A program made the position numbers and the translations under genes. The notes beneath the pieces were generated by a model that had not been told where the DNA came from, ran no database searches, and saw only the letters and a program-made list of their open reading frames with translations. 64,000 bases of DNA from Pseudochelatococcus lubricantis. GTDB taxonomy: Bacteria; Pseudomonadota; Alphaproteobacteria; Rhizobiales; Beijerinckiaceae. Below, one piece after another: positions 18,346-27,534 of the stretch (its first letter is position 1; each line of letters begins with the position of its first letter). The DNA is taken from NCBI RefSeq assembly GCF_011762225.1, contig NZ_JAASQI010000001.1, forward strand, positions 310,001-374,000, read 5' to 3'.

Positions 18346-18832
18346 GTCTGTCTCCTCCCAACGAGATGGCACAAAAGACCGATGAACTGTGCGCTTTCTG
18401 GTGGAGCGAGAAGCACCCCACCACAAGCGCGCCGAACCGCGAGCCGGGCAACCTTCCGAACCGGAAAACGCTTTAGCACGCCCGAAAAACGCTTTAGCAG
18501 GCCCATGTGACAGGTTTACGGCTAACAGCGCAAGCGCCCTGCGCGGTTTTGCCGCCAGCCTCGCGCCGCAAGGCCGGGCCTTGCTTGGCCGTGGCGAATC
18601 GCCGTTGCATTTTAAGACTGTTGTAGTGTAACTCTGGACATGGTTCTGGAACCATGCCAAAGAGCCGAAGGATGGAAATCCCGGCCGCCCGGCCGGGGGG
18701 TATCCGTCGTGCGCTCGATGCGCCGGCAAGCGGCGTATGTCGTGGTAACGCAGGTGGTTCGCGCGGTTTTCCGGTCCGGCGGTGGTTGCCGGGCACGGCG
18801 GCTGTGCGGCGGAGAACGATTTGGGGGGCAAC
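18346..18832. other. Divergent intergenic region between DUF2158 and petA
   Basis: About 490 bp without a credible gene. It contains two copies of AAAACGCTTTAGCA (18465-18478 and 18486-18499) 21 bp apart, about two helical turns, and an AT-richer patch with TTGCAT (18605) that could be part of the pet promoter. It should hold both divergent promoters. Confidence 0.5.
18465..18499. repeat. Two 14-bp direct repeats 21 bp apart
   Basis: AAAACGCTTTAGCA occurs exactly twice. The 21-bp period puts both on the same DNA face, as in operator pairs. It could instead be a remnant of a dispersed repeat. Confidence 0.6.
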
Positions 18833-19393
18833 GTGGCAGAGACTGCGAGCGTCGAGCCGACACGGCGAGACTTTCTCTACATCGCGACGGGCGCCATGGG
18901 CGCAGTGGGCGCTGCCGCGCTTGCCTGGCCGTTTATCAACCAGATGAACCCGGACGCCTCAACGCTGGCGCTGAGTTCGGTGGAAGTCGACGTCGGGCAG
19001 GTCGCCGAAGGGCAGAGCATCACAGTGAAATGGCGCGGCAAGCCCGTGTTCATCCGCCACCGCACGCCCAAGGAGATCGAGGAAGCGAAGGCCGTCCAGA
19101 TCAGCGACCTCGTCGACCCCCTGGCCCGTAACGGCAACCTGCCCGCCGACGCGCCGGCGAGCGACACCAACCGCGCCGCCGAGGGCAAGGAAGCCTGGCT
19201 CGTCATGATCGGCATCTGCACGCATCTTGGGTGCGTCCCCCTCGGCAGCCAGGGCGACTACGATGGCTGGTTCTGCCCCTGCCATGGTTCGCACTACGAT
19301 TCGGCCGGGCGCATCCGGCGCGGGCCCGCGCCGGAGAACATGCACATTCCGGCCTATCAGTTCGTCTCCGATACGGCGATCCGTATCGGTTGA
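18833..19393 (+). CDS. petA: Ubiquinol-cytochrome c reductase iron-sulfur subunit (Rieske protein)
   Basis: Rieske subunit of the cytochrome bc1 complex, which passes electrons from ubiquinol to cytochrome c1. The 186-residue protein has a twin-arginine signal-anchor ([21 protein letters not shown]) and both [2Fe-2S] motifs, CTHLGC (129-134) and CPCHGSHYD (148-156), whose Cys and His residues bind the cluster. The GTG start at 18833 is preceded by GGGGGGC; the ORF upstream of it is not conserved-looking. It is the first gene of petABC, with petB 89 bp downstream. Confidence 0.96.
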   Translation: MAETASVEPTRRDFLYIATGAMGAVGAAALAWPFINQMNPDASTLALSSVEVDVGQVAEGQSITVKWRGKPVFIRHRTPKEIEEAKAVQISDLVDPLARNGNLPADAPASDTNRAAEGKEAWLVMIGICTHLGCVPLGSQGDYDGWFCPCHGSHYDSAGRIRRGPAPENMHIPAYQFVSDTAIRIG

Positions 19394-19482
19394 CATGCGT
19401 ACCGGTTGACTTGGGTAGACCGTTACTCGGGTAGACCGCAGCCAGAACAGCGACCCCTGATGCGCTGAAGCCGAGAAGAGCC

Positions 19483-20745
19483 ATGCACGGACATTCGACC
19501 TACGTTCCCCAGACCGGCCTGACGAAGTGGCTGGAAAGCCGGCTGCCGATCATCAGCCTCGTCCATTCGTCGTTCGTCGCCTTTCCCACGCCGCGGAACC
19601 TCAACTACCTGTGGACGTTCGGCGCGATCCTCTCCTTCATGCTGATCGCGCAGATCCTCACCGGCGTCGTGCTGGTGATGCACTACACGCCGCACGTCAC
19701 GCTGGCCTTCTCGTCGGTCGAGCACATCATGCGCGACGTGAACTTCGGCTGGCTGCTGCGCTATCTGCACGCCAACGGCGCGTCGATGTTCTTCATCGCG
19801 GTCTACATCCACATCTTCCGCGGCCTCTACTACGGCTCCTACAAGGCGCCGCGCGAGGTGCTCTGGATACTGGGCGTCGTGATCTTCCTGCTGATGATGG
19901 CCACCGCGTTCATGGGCTACGTGCTGCCGTGGGGCCAGATGAGCTTCTGGGGCGCGACCGTGATCACCAACCTCTTCTCGGCGCTGCCGTTCGTGGGCGA
20001 TCCGATCGTGACGTGGCTGTGGGGCGGCTTCTCGGTCGACAACCCGACGCTGAACCGCTTCTTCTCCCTGCACTATCTGCTGCCGTTCATGATCGCGGGC
20101 GTGGTCGTGCTCCACATCTGGGCGCTGCACCATGTCGGGCAGAACAACCCGACCGGCGTCGAGATCAAGGATATCCGCAAGGACTCGGTGCCCTTCACGC
20201 CGCATGCGACGATCAAGGACATGTTCGGCGTCATCGTCTTCTTCATCTTCTTCTCGTGGTTCGTGTTCTACACGCCGAACTACCTTGGCCACGCCGACAA
20301 CTATACCCAGGCCAACCCGCTGGTGACGCCCGCGCACATCGTGCCGGAATGGTACTTCCTGCCGTTCTACGCCATCCTGCGCGCCATTCCCTCCAAGCTC
20401 GGCGGCGTCATCGCAATGTTCGGCTCCATCGCCGTGCTGGCCTTCCTGCCGTGGCTCGATACGTCGAAGGTGCGCTCCGCCGTCTATCGCCCGCTCTACC
20501 GGCAGCTGTTCTGGGTGTTCGTGCTGGTGGCGATCGGCCTCGGCTATCTGGGCGCCATGCCGGCCGAAGGCGGATACGTCATCGCCTCCCGTATTCTGAC
20601 GGTCTACTACTTCGCCCACTTCCTGGTCATCCTGCCGCTGCTGGGGCTCTTCGAAAAGACGAAGCCGCTCCCGAACTCGATCGCGGAGTCGGTGCTGGCG
20701 AAGCCGCAAGGCGCGGCGGTTGCAGCCGCAGGCAGTAACGTTTGA
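19483..20745 (+). CDS. petB: Cytochrome b of the bc1 complex
   Basis: Core membrane subunit of 420 residues with two b hemes and both quinone sites. About eight transmembrane helices are visible. Family motifs include the two heme-binding helices ([20 protein letters not shown] and [21 protein letters not shown]), [14 protein letters not shown] for the outer quinol site, and [13 protein letters not shown] at the end of the ef loop. It is expressed with petA and petC; the petC signal peptide follows within about 70 bp. Confidence 0.97.
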   Translation: MHGHSTYVPQTGLTKWLESRLPIISLVHSSFVAFPTPRNLNYLWTFGAILSFMLIAQILTGVVLVMHYTPHVTLAFSSVEHIMRDVNFGWLLRYLHANGASMFFIAVYIHIFRGLYYGSYKAPREVLWILGVVIFLLMMATAFMGYVLPWGQMSFWGATVITNLFSALPFVGDPIVTWLWGGFSVDNPTLNRFFSLHYLLPFMIAGVVVLHIWALHHVGQNNPTGVEIKDIRKDSVPFTPHATIKDMFGVIVFFIFFSWFVFYTPNYLGHADNYTQANPLVTPAHIVPEWYFLPFYAILRAIPSKLGGVIAMFGSIAVLAFLPWLDTSKVRSAVYRPLYRQLFWVFVLVAIGLGYLGAMPAEGGYVIASRILTVYYFAHFLVILPLLGLFEKTKPLPNSIAESVLAKPQGAAVAAAGSNV

Positions 20746-20815
20746 CATGAGGGCAGATATGTTGACGACTGTCGCAAGCGACGAAAGCTGCCTGGTTGCG
20801 CAGGGAAAGCAGGAC

Positions 20816-21751
20816 ATGAGCCAGAACAAGCGTGTCGGCGCCATCGCCTCGGCGGCGTCCTCCATCGGGCGCGGGCTGCGGGGCTTCCTCCTGACGCTCG
20901 GCGCCGCCGCGGGCCTTCTGGCGGGGCTGTCCCTGCCCGGCGCCGCCCCGGCGCGGGCGGCCGAGGCCATTCATCCGCCGGCGGTGTCGTGGTCGTTCGC
21001 CGGCCCCTTCGGCAGCTACGACCGCGCGCAGCTCCAGCGCGGCTTCAAGATCTATCGCGAGGTCTGTTCGAGCTGCCACGCGCTGAGCCGGGTGGCGTTC
21101 CGCAACCTCTCCGAGCCGGGCGGGCCGGGCTTCACCGAAGATCAGGTGAAGGCGCTCGCCGCCACCTACCAGGTGCAGGACGGGCCGAATGACGCGGGTG
21201 ACTATTTCGAGCGCCCCGGCGTTGCTTCCGACCGCTTCCCTTCGCCGTTCCCCAACGAGCAGGCGGCGCGTTCGGCCAACGGCGGCGCCTATCCGCCCGA
21301 TTTCTCGCTGCTGGCCAAGGCCCGCACCTACACGCGCGGCTTCCCCACCTTCCTGTTCGACATCGTCACCCTCTATCAGGAGCAGGGGCCAGACCTGATC
21401 CACGCCATCCTCACCGGCTACGAGGACGCGCCGGAAGGCGTGACGGTGCAGCCCGGGCAGTACTACAACAAGTTCTTTCCCGGCCATCTCATCGCGATGC
21501 CGCCGCCGCTTTCCAACGAACAGGTGGAGTTTCCGCGAGGCGAGGACGGCCGCGCCCTGGTGCCGGAGACCGTGGATCAATACGCCCGCGACGTGACCGC
21601 CTTCATGATGTGGGCCGCCGAGCCGCATCTCGAAGCGCGCAAGGCGATGGGCTTCAGGGTCATCATCTTCCTGGCCGTGTTCGCGGCGCTGCTCTACTTC
21701 ACCAAGAAGAAGATCTGGGCCAGCACCCACGCGGAAGAACACCACGCATAA
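20816..21751 (+). CDS. petC: Cytochrome c1 of the bc1 complex
   Basis: Membrane-anchored c-type cytochrome that takes electrons from the Rieske protein. The 311-residue precursor has a long signal peptide (core GFLLTLGAAAGLLAGLSL), the heme site CSSCH (84-88), the Met ligand in AMPPPLS, and a C-terminal anchor VIIFLAVFAALLYF before KKKIWA. The frame is open further upstream with ATGs at 20747 and 20759; 20816 (MSQNKRVG) gives the most ordinary signal peptide, but this start is a choice. A terminator follows directly. Confidence 0.93.
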   Translation: MSQNKRVGAIASAASSIGRGLRGFLLTLGAAAGLLAGLSLPGAAPARAAEAIHPPAVSWSFAGPFGSYDRAQLQRGFKIYREVCSSCHALSRVAFRNLSEPGGPGFTEDQVKALAATYQVQDGPNDAGDYFERPGVASDRFPSPFPNEQAARSANGGAYPPDFSLLAKARTYTRGFPTFLFDIVTLYQEQGPDLIHAILTGYEDAPEGVTVQPGQYYNKFFPGHLIAMPPPLSNEQVEFPRGEDGRALVPETVDQYARDVTAFMMWAAEPHLEARKAMGFRVIIFLAVFAALLYFTKKKIWASTHAEEHHA

Positions 21752-21767
21752 GCGCGAACGCTGACGA

Positions 21768-21789
21768 AAAACCCCCGCAAGGGGGTTTT
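21768..21789 (+). terminator. Intrinsic terminator of the petABC operon
   Basis: A perfect stem AAAACCCCC (21768-21776) and GGGGGTTTT (21781-21789) with a GCAA tetraloop, ending in T residues, 16 bp after the petC stop. Confidence 0.9.
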
Positions 21790-21878
21790 CCTGCTTGGCA
21801 CGTGCCGGGAAGGCATTATTCTCGAATCATGTTCCGGCCCGCGAACCTGGCCCGCGACAATGCCGAAGGTGATTTGAC

Positions 21879-22424
21879 ATGAGCAGCAATCCGACGGCTG
21901 ATCTCAGGGCGGCGATCCGCTCCATTCCCGACTATCCGCGTCCCGGGGTGATGTTTCGCGACATCACCACGCTGCTCGGCAACGCGCGGGCGTTCCGGCG
22001 GGCCGTGGACGAACTCGTGCAGCCCTGGCCCGGTGCCAAGATCGACAAGGTAGCCGGCATCGAGGCGCGCGGCTTCATTCTCGGTGGCGCGGTCGCGCAC
22101 CAGCTTTCCGCCGGCTTCGTGCCGATCCGGAAAAAGGGCAAGCTGCCGCGCGACACCGTCTCGCTCCCCTACTCGCTTGAATACGGCCTCGACGCCATCG
22201 AGATGCACCGTGACGCCATCGACACCGGCGAGCGGGTCATCCTCGTCGATGACCTGATCGCGACCGGCGGCACGGCGACTGCGGCAGTCGATCTGCTGCG
22301 GCGGATCGGCGCCGAGGTGGTGGCCGCTGTCTTCGTCGTTGACCTGCCCGATCTCGGGGGAGCGGAAAAGCTGCGCGCGAAAGGGGTCACCGTGCGCACG
22401 CTGGTCTCGTTCGAGGGCGAATGA
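21879..22424 (+). CDS. apt: Adenine phosphoribosyltransferase
   Basis: Salvages adenine to AMP with PRPP. The 181-residue protein has the family start of a Pro-rich [17 protein letters not shown], the substrate loop [16 protein letters not shown], the [19 protein letters not shown] stretch, and the PRPP-binding motif [13 protein letters not shown] (120-132). The ATG overlaps no neighbour, but its stop overlaps the next gene as ATGA. Confidence 0.96.
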   Translation: MSSNPTADLRAAIRSIPDYPRPGVMFRDITTLLGNARAFRRAVDELVQPWPGAKIDKVAGIEARGFILGGAVAHQLSAGFVPIRKKGKLPRDTVSLPYSLEYGLDAIEMHRDAIDTGERVILVDDLIATGGTATAAVDLLRRIGAEVVAAVFVVDLPDLGGAEKLRAKGVTVRTLVSFEGE

Positions 22425-23206
22425 CCGACGGCGACGTGACGATGGCAGACGATCGCGCCGATGTCGTCGAGGATCGCCTGTTCGCTGAGCGGCTGCGGCT
22501 TCTCCAGCCGCGCCGCGGCCACCGGGCAGGAACGGACGCCGTGCTGCTCGCTGCGGCGGTGCCGGCGGATTTCGACGGGCATATCGCCGATCTCGGGGCG
22601 GGAGTAGGCACCGTGGGGCTCGCGGCCGCGGCGCTCAACCCGCTTGCGACCGTGACGCTCGTCGAGCGCGATGCCGGCGCGGCGGCGCTGGCGCAGCGGA
22701 ACATCGTGCTGAACGCGCTGGAGGAGCGTGTGCGCCTCGCCGCCGTCGATCTGTTCGCCGCCGCCGCCCGGCAGGCGGCCGGATTGCGGGAAACGGCCGA
22801 TCTGGTGCTGACGAATCCGCCCTTTCACGATGAAAACGCCGTGCGTCGCTCGCCGGACGCCGCCAGACGTTCCGCCCATGTGCTGGAAGGTGGCACGCTG
22901 GACGATTGGCTGCGGGCCTGCACCGACGTGACGCGGCCGGGCGGATGGATCGTCGCCATCCACCGGGCGGATGCGCTGCAGGGCCTGCTTGCGGCCCTGG
23001 AGGGCCGGTTCGGCGGCATCACCGTGCGTCCCGTCCATCCGCGCGCCGATGCGCCCGCCACACGCCTGCTGATCGCGGGCGTCAAGGGATCGCGTGCGCC
23101 GCTATGCATCCTGCCGCAACTCACGCTGCACACGGCGCAGGGGGCGTTCACGGCGCAGGTGCAGGCCGTCAATCGTGGCGAGGCGCGCGTCGCCGTCAGG
23201 GCGTGA
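22421..23206 (+). CDS. TrmN6-like N6-adenine methyltransferase
   Basis: A 261-residue SAM-dependent methyltransferase resembling the YfiC/TrmN6 family that methylates A37 of tRNA1(Val). The SAM site is [14 protein letters not shown] (57-70), the acidic residue at the end of strand 2 is in LVERD, and the catalytic NPPF is at 132-135 ([11 protein letters not shown]). It is translationally coupled to apt by ATGA and its last 11 bp overlap the SDR gene on the other strand. The exact RNA target is inferred. Confidence 0.85.
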   Translation: MTDGDVTMADDRADVVEDRLFAERLRLLQPRRGHRAGTDAVLLAAAVPADFDGHIADLGAGVGTVGLAAAALNPLATVTLVERDAGAAALAQRNIVLNALEERVRLAAVDLFAAAARQAAGLRETADLVLTNPPFHDENAVRRSPDAARRSAHVLEGGTLDDWLRACTDVTRPGGWIVAIHRADALQGLLAALEGRFGGITVRPVHPRADAPATRLLIAGVKGSRAPLCILPQLTLHTAQGAFTAQVQAVNRGEARVAVRA

Positions 23207-24098
23207 TCCGGGAAAGGGCCGCGGTAGCTGTACGGCCTTCACCCTGTGCGTGGAGGGCGGCGAGCCCCTCGCGGTATGTGGGGTAGGTGAGCCGGAAGCC
23301 CGGCAGCGTCTTGAGTCGCGCGTTCGCGACCCGCTTGTTTTCCAGATGGAAGCTGCGCACCATGTCCGACAGCTCCGCCGTGGCGAAATCGACCGGCGCG
23401 GGCGGCGTAACGCCGAGTAGCCCGGCGGCGAAGGCCACGACCTCGCCCTGCGCGGCCGGCTCGTCGTCTGCCACATTGTAAATGCCGTCGGCCGTCTCGT
23501 CCCGTATCGCGGCGGCGATGGCGGCGGCGATGTCGGCGACATGGGCACGGTTGAACACCTGTCCATCCTTCACGATGTTGCGCGCCGTGCCGGTGGCGAG
23601 GTCGCGTAAGGTGTTGCGGCCCGGTCCGTATATGCCGGGAAGCCGGAAGACGAGGCCGCGCGCGCCGGCGGCGGCGGCAAGGGCCCGCCAGCTTTCCTCG
23701 GCGGCCAGCCGGCGCAGCGAGCGCGGAACGCGGGTGACGGCAGGCGACATTTCGTCGACCCACGCGCCGCCGTGATCGCCGTAAACGCCGACCGTGGACA
23801 GGTAGCCGACCCACCGCGCATGCATCTCGACGCCGCCGGAGAGCAGCAGCGAGAGCGCCGGGTCGCCCGCTTCACCCGGCGGGATGCCGGCGAGAATCGC
23901 GTCTGCGTCCGAGATGTCGCGCAGCAGCGAATCGCTGACGGCGGTGCCGTTGAGGACGTGCGCGGCGACGCCCCGCCCCCTCAGCGCGCGCGCCTTGTCG
24001 TCCGTTCTGACCGTGCCGCCGATACGGGAAAAGAGCGGCCGGTGCGCCTCGATCAGGGCTTGCGCCGTGTAGCCGACGCCGAAAATGAACAGCCTCAT
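23196..24098 (-). CDS. NAD-dependent epimerase/dehydratase-like SDR protein
   Basis: A 300-residue extended or atypical SDR. The N-terminal MRLFIFGVGYTAQALIEA is a Rossmann dinucleotide site; YLSTVGVYGDHGGAWVDE carries the Ser/Tyr region; LPGIYGPGRNTLRDL and AHVADIAAAI are typical of YeeZ-like family members. Substrate unknown. The ATG at 24098 overlaps the queG stop as ATGA, so it is coupled to queG; the frame continues upstream only inside queG. Confidence 0.88.
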   Translation of the reverse strand: MRLFIFGVGYTAQALIEAHRPLFSRIGGTVRTDDKARALRGRGVAAHVLNGTAVSDSLLRDISDADAILAGIPPGEAGDPALSLLLSGGVEMHARWVGYLSTVGVYGDHGGAWVDEMSPAVTRVPRSLRRLAAEESWRALAAAAGARGLVFRLPGIYGPGRNTLRDLATGTARNIVKDGQVFNRAHVADIAAAIAAAIRDETADGIYNVADDEPAAQGEVVAFAAGLLGVTPPAPVDFATAELSDMVRSFHLENKRVANARLKTLPGFRLTYPTYREGLAALHAQGEGRTATAALSRITP

Positions 24099-25219
24099 GC
24101 CGCACCCCTTTCGTCGAGCGCCGCCTGCCACTCGGCGGCTACCTCCGCGTCGCTCTCGCGCGGGTGGTGCGTGTGGGCGAGAGCGGTGAAATCCTGCGCC
24201 GGCAGGAGCTGTGCGAGCGCCCACACGGCGGCGGCGCGCACCACGGGCGAGGGATCGCCGATGAGCGCGCGTGCCTCGTCCACGAGGGCGGTATCGCCGG
24301 AGTTGCCGATGGCGATCAGAACGTTACGCACGAAGCGCTCGCGACCTGTGCGCTTCACGGGCGATCCGGCGAAGCGCAGGCGGAAGGCGGCATCCGTGAG
24401 GCGAGCGAGTTCCGCCAGCGGTGGCGCCACGTTTTCTTCGCACGCGATGAGCTTCGCCTCGCGCGCGACTGCGGCGAACTTGTTCCACGGGCAGACGGCG
24501 AGGCAATCGTCGCAGCCGAACACCCGGTTGCCGATGGCGGCGCGGAACGCGCGCGGGATCGCGCCCTTGTGCTCGATGGTGAGGTAGGAGATGCAGCGGC
24601 GCGCGTCGAGCTGGTAAGGGGCGGGAAAGGCGCCGGTGGGGCAGATGTCGAGGCATCGCGTGCACGAGCCGCAATGGTCCCGCTCCGGCGTGTCGGGCGG
24701 CAGGTCGGCGGTCGTGAAGATGATGCCAAGCAGCAGCCAGCCGCCATGGTCGCGCGAGACGATGACCGAATGCTTGCCCTGCCAGCCGAGCCCGGCGGCC
24801 TGCGCGAGCGGCTTTTCCATGACGGGGGCGGTGTCGACGAACACCTTCACATCCTCCCCCGCGCGCGAGGCGAGAAAGCCGGCGACCTGCTTGAGTTTGC
24901 CCTTGATGATGTCGTGATAGTCGCGGTTGCGCGCGTAGGCGGCGATGACGCCGTGGCTTCTGCGGGCGAGCAGCGCCATTGGGTCGTCGGCCGGGCCGTA
25001 GTTCATCGCGAGCACAATGACGGAGCGTACCTCCGGCCACAAGGCGTGCGGCGAGGCGCGCCTGTCCGCGGTCTGGGCCATCCAGTCCATCGAGGCGTGG
25101 TGCCCGGCTGCAAGCCAGCTTTCGAGACGCGCGCCCGCCTCCGGGATTGCATCCGCGCGCGTGACGCGGACGACGTCGAAACCCTCCGCCCGCGCCCGCG
25201 CTACAAGCGCCTGCTTCAA
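24095..25219 (-). CDS. queG: Epoxyqueuosine reductase
   Basis: Last step of queuosine synthesis in tRNA: cobalamin-dependent reduction of epoxyqueuosine. Two [4Fe-4S] motifs are visible, CGSCTRCLDICPTGAF and CDDCLAVCPWN, and the C-terminus has HEAT-like helices (PVVRAAAVWALAQL). The frame is open up to 25480, overlapping the GST-like gene. Homologues begin about ten residues before GFDVVRVTRADAIP, so the TTG at 25219 (374 residues) was chosen; TTG at 25294 is the alternative. Neither has a strong ribosome site, so the start is uncertain. Confidence 0.9.
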   Translation of the reverse strand: MKQALVARARAEGFDVVRVTRADAIPEAGARLESWLAAGHHASMDWMAQTADRRASPHALWPEVRSVIVLAMNYGPADDPMALLARRSHGVIAAYARNRDYHDIIKGKLKQVAGFLASRAGEDVKVFVDTAPVMEKPLAQAAGLGWQGKHSVIVSRDHGGWLLLGIIFTTADLPPDTPERDHCGSCTRCLDICPTGAFPAPYQLDARRCISYLTIEHKGAIPRAFRAAIGNRVFGCDDCLAVCPWNKFAAVAREAKLIACEENVAPPLAELARLTDAAFRLRFAGSPVKRTGRERFVRNVLIAIGNSGDTALVDEARALIGDPSPVVRAAAVWALAQLLPAQDFTALAHTHHPRESDAEVAAEWQAALDERGAA

Positions 25220-25350
25220 CGCCGCCCCGCCGCCGGCCGGACGGGCATCGGCAGATCGGGACGTGGCCGGAACGGGCGAGGGGCGGATGTGCAATCGACG
25301 GGCTTTCGCGACAGGCGGCCGAAGGGGCGCCCCATCTATATCACACCCCG

Positions 25351-26043
25351 TCAGAAATCGAGATCGGCATAGTGGGCGGCCGGCGGCATGCCCGGCACGC
25401 GGTCTGCCAGCAGGGGGCGGAATGAGGGGCGCGACTTGACCCGCGCATACCAGGCGCGGGCGGTTTCGTCCTCCTCCCACGGCACGTCGCCCAGATAGTC
25501 GACGCTCGACAGGTGGGCGGCGGCGGCGAGGTCGGCGTAGGTGAGTTCCGGCCCGGCCAGCCAGTTGCGCTTGGCGATGAGGAAGCCGATGTACTTCAGG
25601 TGATAGCGCACGTTGGCGCGCGCGGCGCGGATGGCGCTCATGTCGGGCGGGCCGCCGCCGTTGGCCACGCTGATGAAGCGCTTGTAGATCTTCTCCGTCA
25701 CGAGATAGTCCGACACTTCCGCATGAAACTTGGTCAGGAACCAGTCCATCAGCCGGCGCACTTCCACCCGCGCGGCGGACTGCTCGGGCAGCAGGCGCCG
25801 GTTTTCGAGGCCGAGGCCGCGCGTCTCGTCCAGATATTCCGCGATGACGGCCGGGCCGGGCACCGCAAAGCCCTGTTCCTCCAGAAACACCGGCAGATTC
25901 CCGGCCGGGTTCATGATCAGGAATTCATGGCGGCGTTCCCACGGTTTTTCCTCGATCAGGGCGGATTCGAGGCCCATCTCGGCCATGACGAGGCGAATGA
26001 AGCGCGAATGGGGGCAGAAGGGGTAGTGGAATAATGTCGCCAT
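25351..26043 (-). CDS. Glutathione S-transferase-fold protein, probably FzlA-like
   Basis: The 230-residue protein has a GST N-terminal thioredoxin-like lobe (MATLFHYPFCPHSRFIRLVM, with LIEEKPWERRHEFLIMNPAGNLPV) and a helical C-terminal lobe. Its length and the tail ending AHYADLDF resemble FzlA, the FtsZ-binding GST-like protein needed for constriction in alphaproteobacteria; I infer this from memory of the family, not from an alignment. The alternative is an ordinary detoxifying GST. It is the first gene of a minus-strand unit with queG and the SDR gene; uppP diverges from it. Confidence 0.8.
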   Translation of the reverse strand: MATLFHYPFCPHSRFIRLVMAEMGLESALIEEKPWERRHEFLIMNPAGNLPVFLEEQGFAVPGPAVIAEYLDETRGLGLENRRLLPEQSAARVEVRRLMDWFLTKFHAEVSDYLVTEKIYKRFISVANGGGPPDMSAIRAARANVRYHLKYIGFLIAKRNWLAGPELTYADLAAAAHLSSVDYLGDVPWEEDETARAWYARVKSRPSFRPLLADRVPGMPPAAHYADLDF

Positions 26044-26406
26044 CGATTCAGCCAAACGAGCCCTGGGGTGGAAGCTGCGGTGCCGCACCGCGCGTGCGGT
26101 GTCGACAGATCAACACATGCGCGGGGGAATCCTGCAAGACGATGTCAGCCATCCGGGTTGTCAGCCCACTCATAGAGCCGGCTCGCGGTGTGAACAACCG
26201 ATTTTATGCGCTGCTGCCGGCCTAAGCGAGTATGTCATTAAAGGTTCGCTAACGCTACACCGGCAGAACGTTAGCGCATGATCCCGGAAGATGGACGCCG
26301 CTTTCCGGCAGGGATCGTGCGCCCGAAAACCGGTGGGGCGCGGGACAACTGAGGGCGGCGGCACGGACCGTCGGGCGGGCGAGACATCCGCGAAAAGGGA
26401 AATATC
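26044..26406. other. Intergenic region between the FzlA-like gene and uppP
   Basis: This 363-bp gap should hold both divergent promoters. It contains an 8-bp inverted repeat CGCTAACG (26247-26254) and CGTTAGCG (26269-26276) directly joined to dispersed repeat copy B. No gene is supported. Confidence 0.5.
26276..26320. repeat. Dispersed palindromic repeat, copy B
   Basis: A 45-bp imperfect palindrome beginning GCATGATCCCGGAAG and ending GGGATCGTGC. Its reverse complement aligns without gaps with copy A at 13357-13401. Confidence 0.7.
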
Positions 26407-27210
26407 ATGGTGATCGGCGATCTGCTGGAAGCGGTGGCGCTGGGCGTGGTCGAGGGGCTGACGGAGTTCATTCCCGTCTCCTCCACGGGCCATCTGCTGC
26501 TGCTCGGCCATTTCATCGGCTTCGAATCGAACGGCAAGACATTCGAGGTGCTGGTGCAGCTCGGCTCCATCCTCGCCATCATGCTGGTGTATTTCCACCG
26601 GCTGTTCGCGATGGCGCGCGACATCCGCACCGATCCGGCCGTGCAGCGCTTCGCGCTCGGCGTGCTGGTCGCGTTTCTGCCGGCGGTGGTGGTCGGCGCG
26701 CTTGCCCATGGCTTCATCAAGAACGTGCTGTTCGATCCGTGGATCGTGTGCCTGTCGCTGATCACGGGCGGGCTCGTGCTGATCATGGTGGATAACGTCA
26801 AGCTCTCGCCGCGCCTGCACGATGCGACGCAGTTTCCGCTGCGCACGTGCCTCATCATCGGGCTGTGCCAGTGCGTGGCGATGATCCCCGGCGTGTCGCG
26901 TTCGGGCGCGACCATCGTCGGCGCCATGCTCAACGGGGCCGACAAGCGGGCGGCGACGGAGTTCTCCTTCTTCCTCGCCATGCCGACCATGGCGGCGGCT
27001 TTCGCCTATGACCTGCTGAAGAACTACAAGAACCTGGACGCCAACGACGGCCTGCTGATCACGGTCGGTTTCATCGCGGCGTTCCTGTCAGGCCTCTTGG
27101 TAGTGCGCTCGCTGCTCGTCTTCGTGGCCCGCCACGGTCTGGGCGTGTTCGCGTGGTGGCGCATCATCGTGGGCACGGCGGGCCTTGCCGGGCTCATGGT
27201 ATTTGGCTGA
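26407..27210 (+). CDS. uppP: Undecaprenyl-diphosphatase
   Basis: Inner-membrane BacA-family enzyme that dephosphorylates undecaprenyl diphosphate to recycle the peptidoglycan lipid carrier; it also gives bacitracin tolerance. The 267-residue protein is mostly hydrophobic helices with the two active-site motifs [17 protein letters not shown] (about 16-32) and [15 protein letters not shown]. It lies alone in its orientation, divergent from the FzlA-like division gene. Confidence 0.96.
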   Translation: MVIGDLLEAVALGVVEGLTEFIPVSSTGHLLLLGHFIGFESNGKTFEVLVQLGSILAIMLVYFHRLFAMARDIRTDPAVQRFALGVLVAFLPAVVVGALAHGFIKNVLFDPWIVCLSLITGGLVLIMVDNVKLSPRLHDATQFPLRTCLIIGLCQCVAMIPGVSRSGATIVGAMLNGADKRAATEFSFFLAMPTMAAAFAYDLLKNYKNLDANDGLLITVGFIAAFLSGLLVVRSLLVFVARHGLGVFAWWRIIVGTAGLAGLMVFG

Positions 27211-27534
27211 CGGGCGCGCCCGCGTCCTCTGCTCTGCGCTGTGGATTCCGCACCGCCCGCCGGCTCGCCCCGGGCGGAATCGCGATGTATTTTCAAGGGT
27301 AGTGGCAGGGTTGTTATTTTCACTTCACATGTTTCGGCTTATCTTGAACGATGTTTTGAAGAGCATATTTTGAGTTTGTTGACACGGTTTTGCTGCAATG
27401 CGGTAGCATTGGTGCAAGAGGGCCCGCTTCGAGAACGGTGGAACAGCGGTGCCAGGGTCCCGGGGTGACGTCGCGTTTTCTTTCGTCGCTTCCCTGACAT
27501 CCCCACAGTTCGGCAACAAGAAAGATGGAGCAAC
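27211..27534. other. Intergenic region with probable promoter for the PHB-type esterase
   Basis: After uppP a 7-bp inverted repeat CCGCCCG (27253-27259) and CGGGCGG (27271-27277) lacks a T tail. From 27295 the sequence becomes AT-rich; TTGACA at 27379-27384 is followed 19 bp later by TAGCAT, a possible but over-spaced sigma-70 promoter. Confidence 0.4.

Noticed and set aside
18112-18831. 239-codon form of the DUF2158 protein
   Set aside because: The DUF2158 domain starts at the ATG at 18345 with a strong GGGAGGAG site; the extension is not conserved-looking.
22906-23286. 126-codon plus-strand frame inside the TrmN6-like gene
   Set aside because: Out-of-frame shadow of the methyltransferase.
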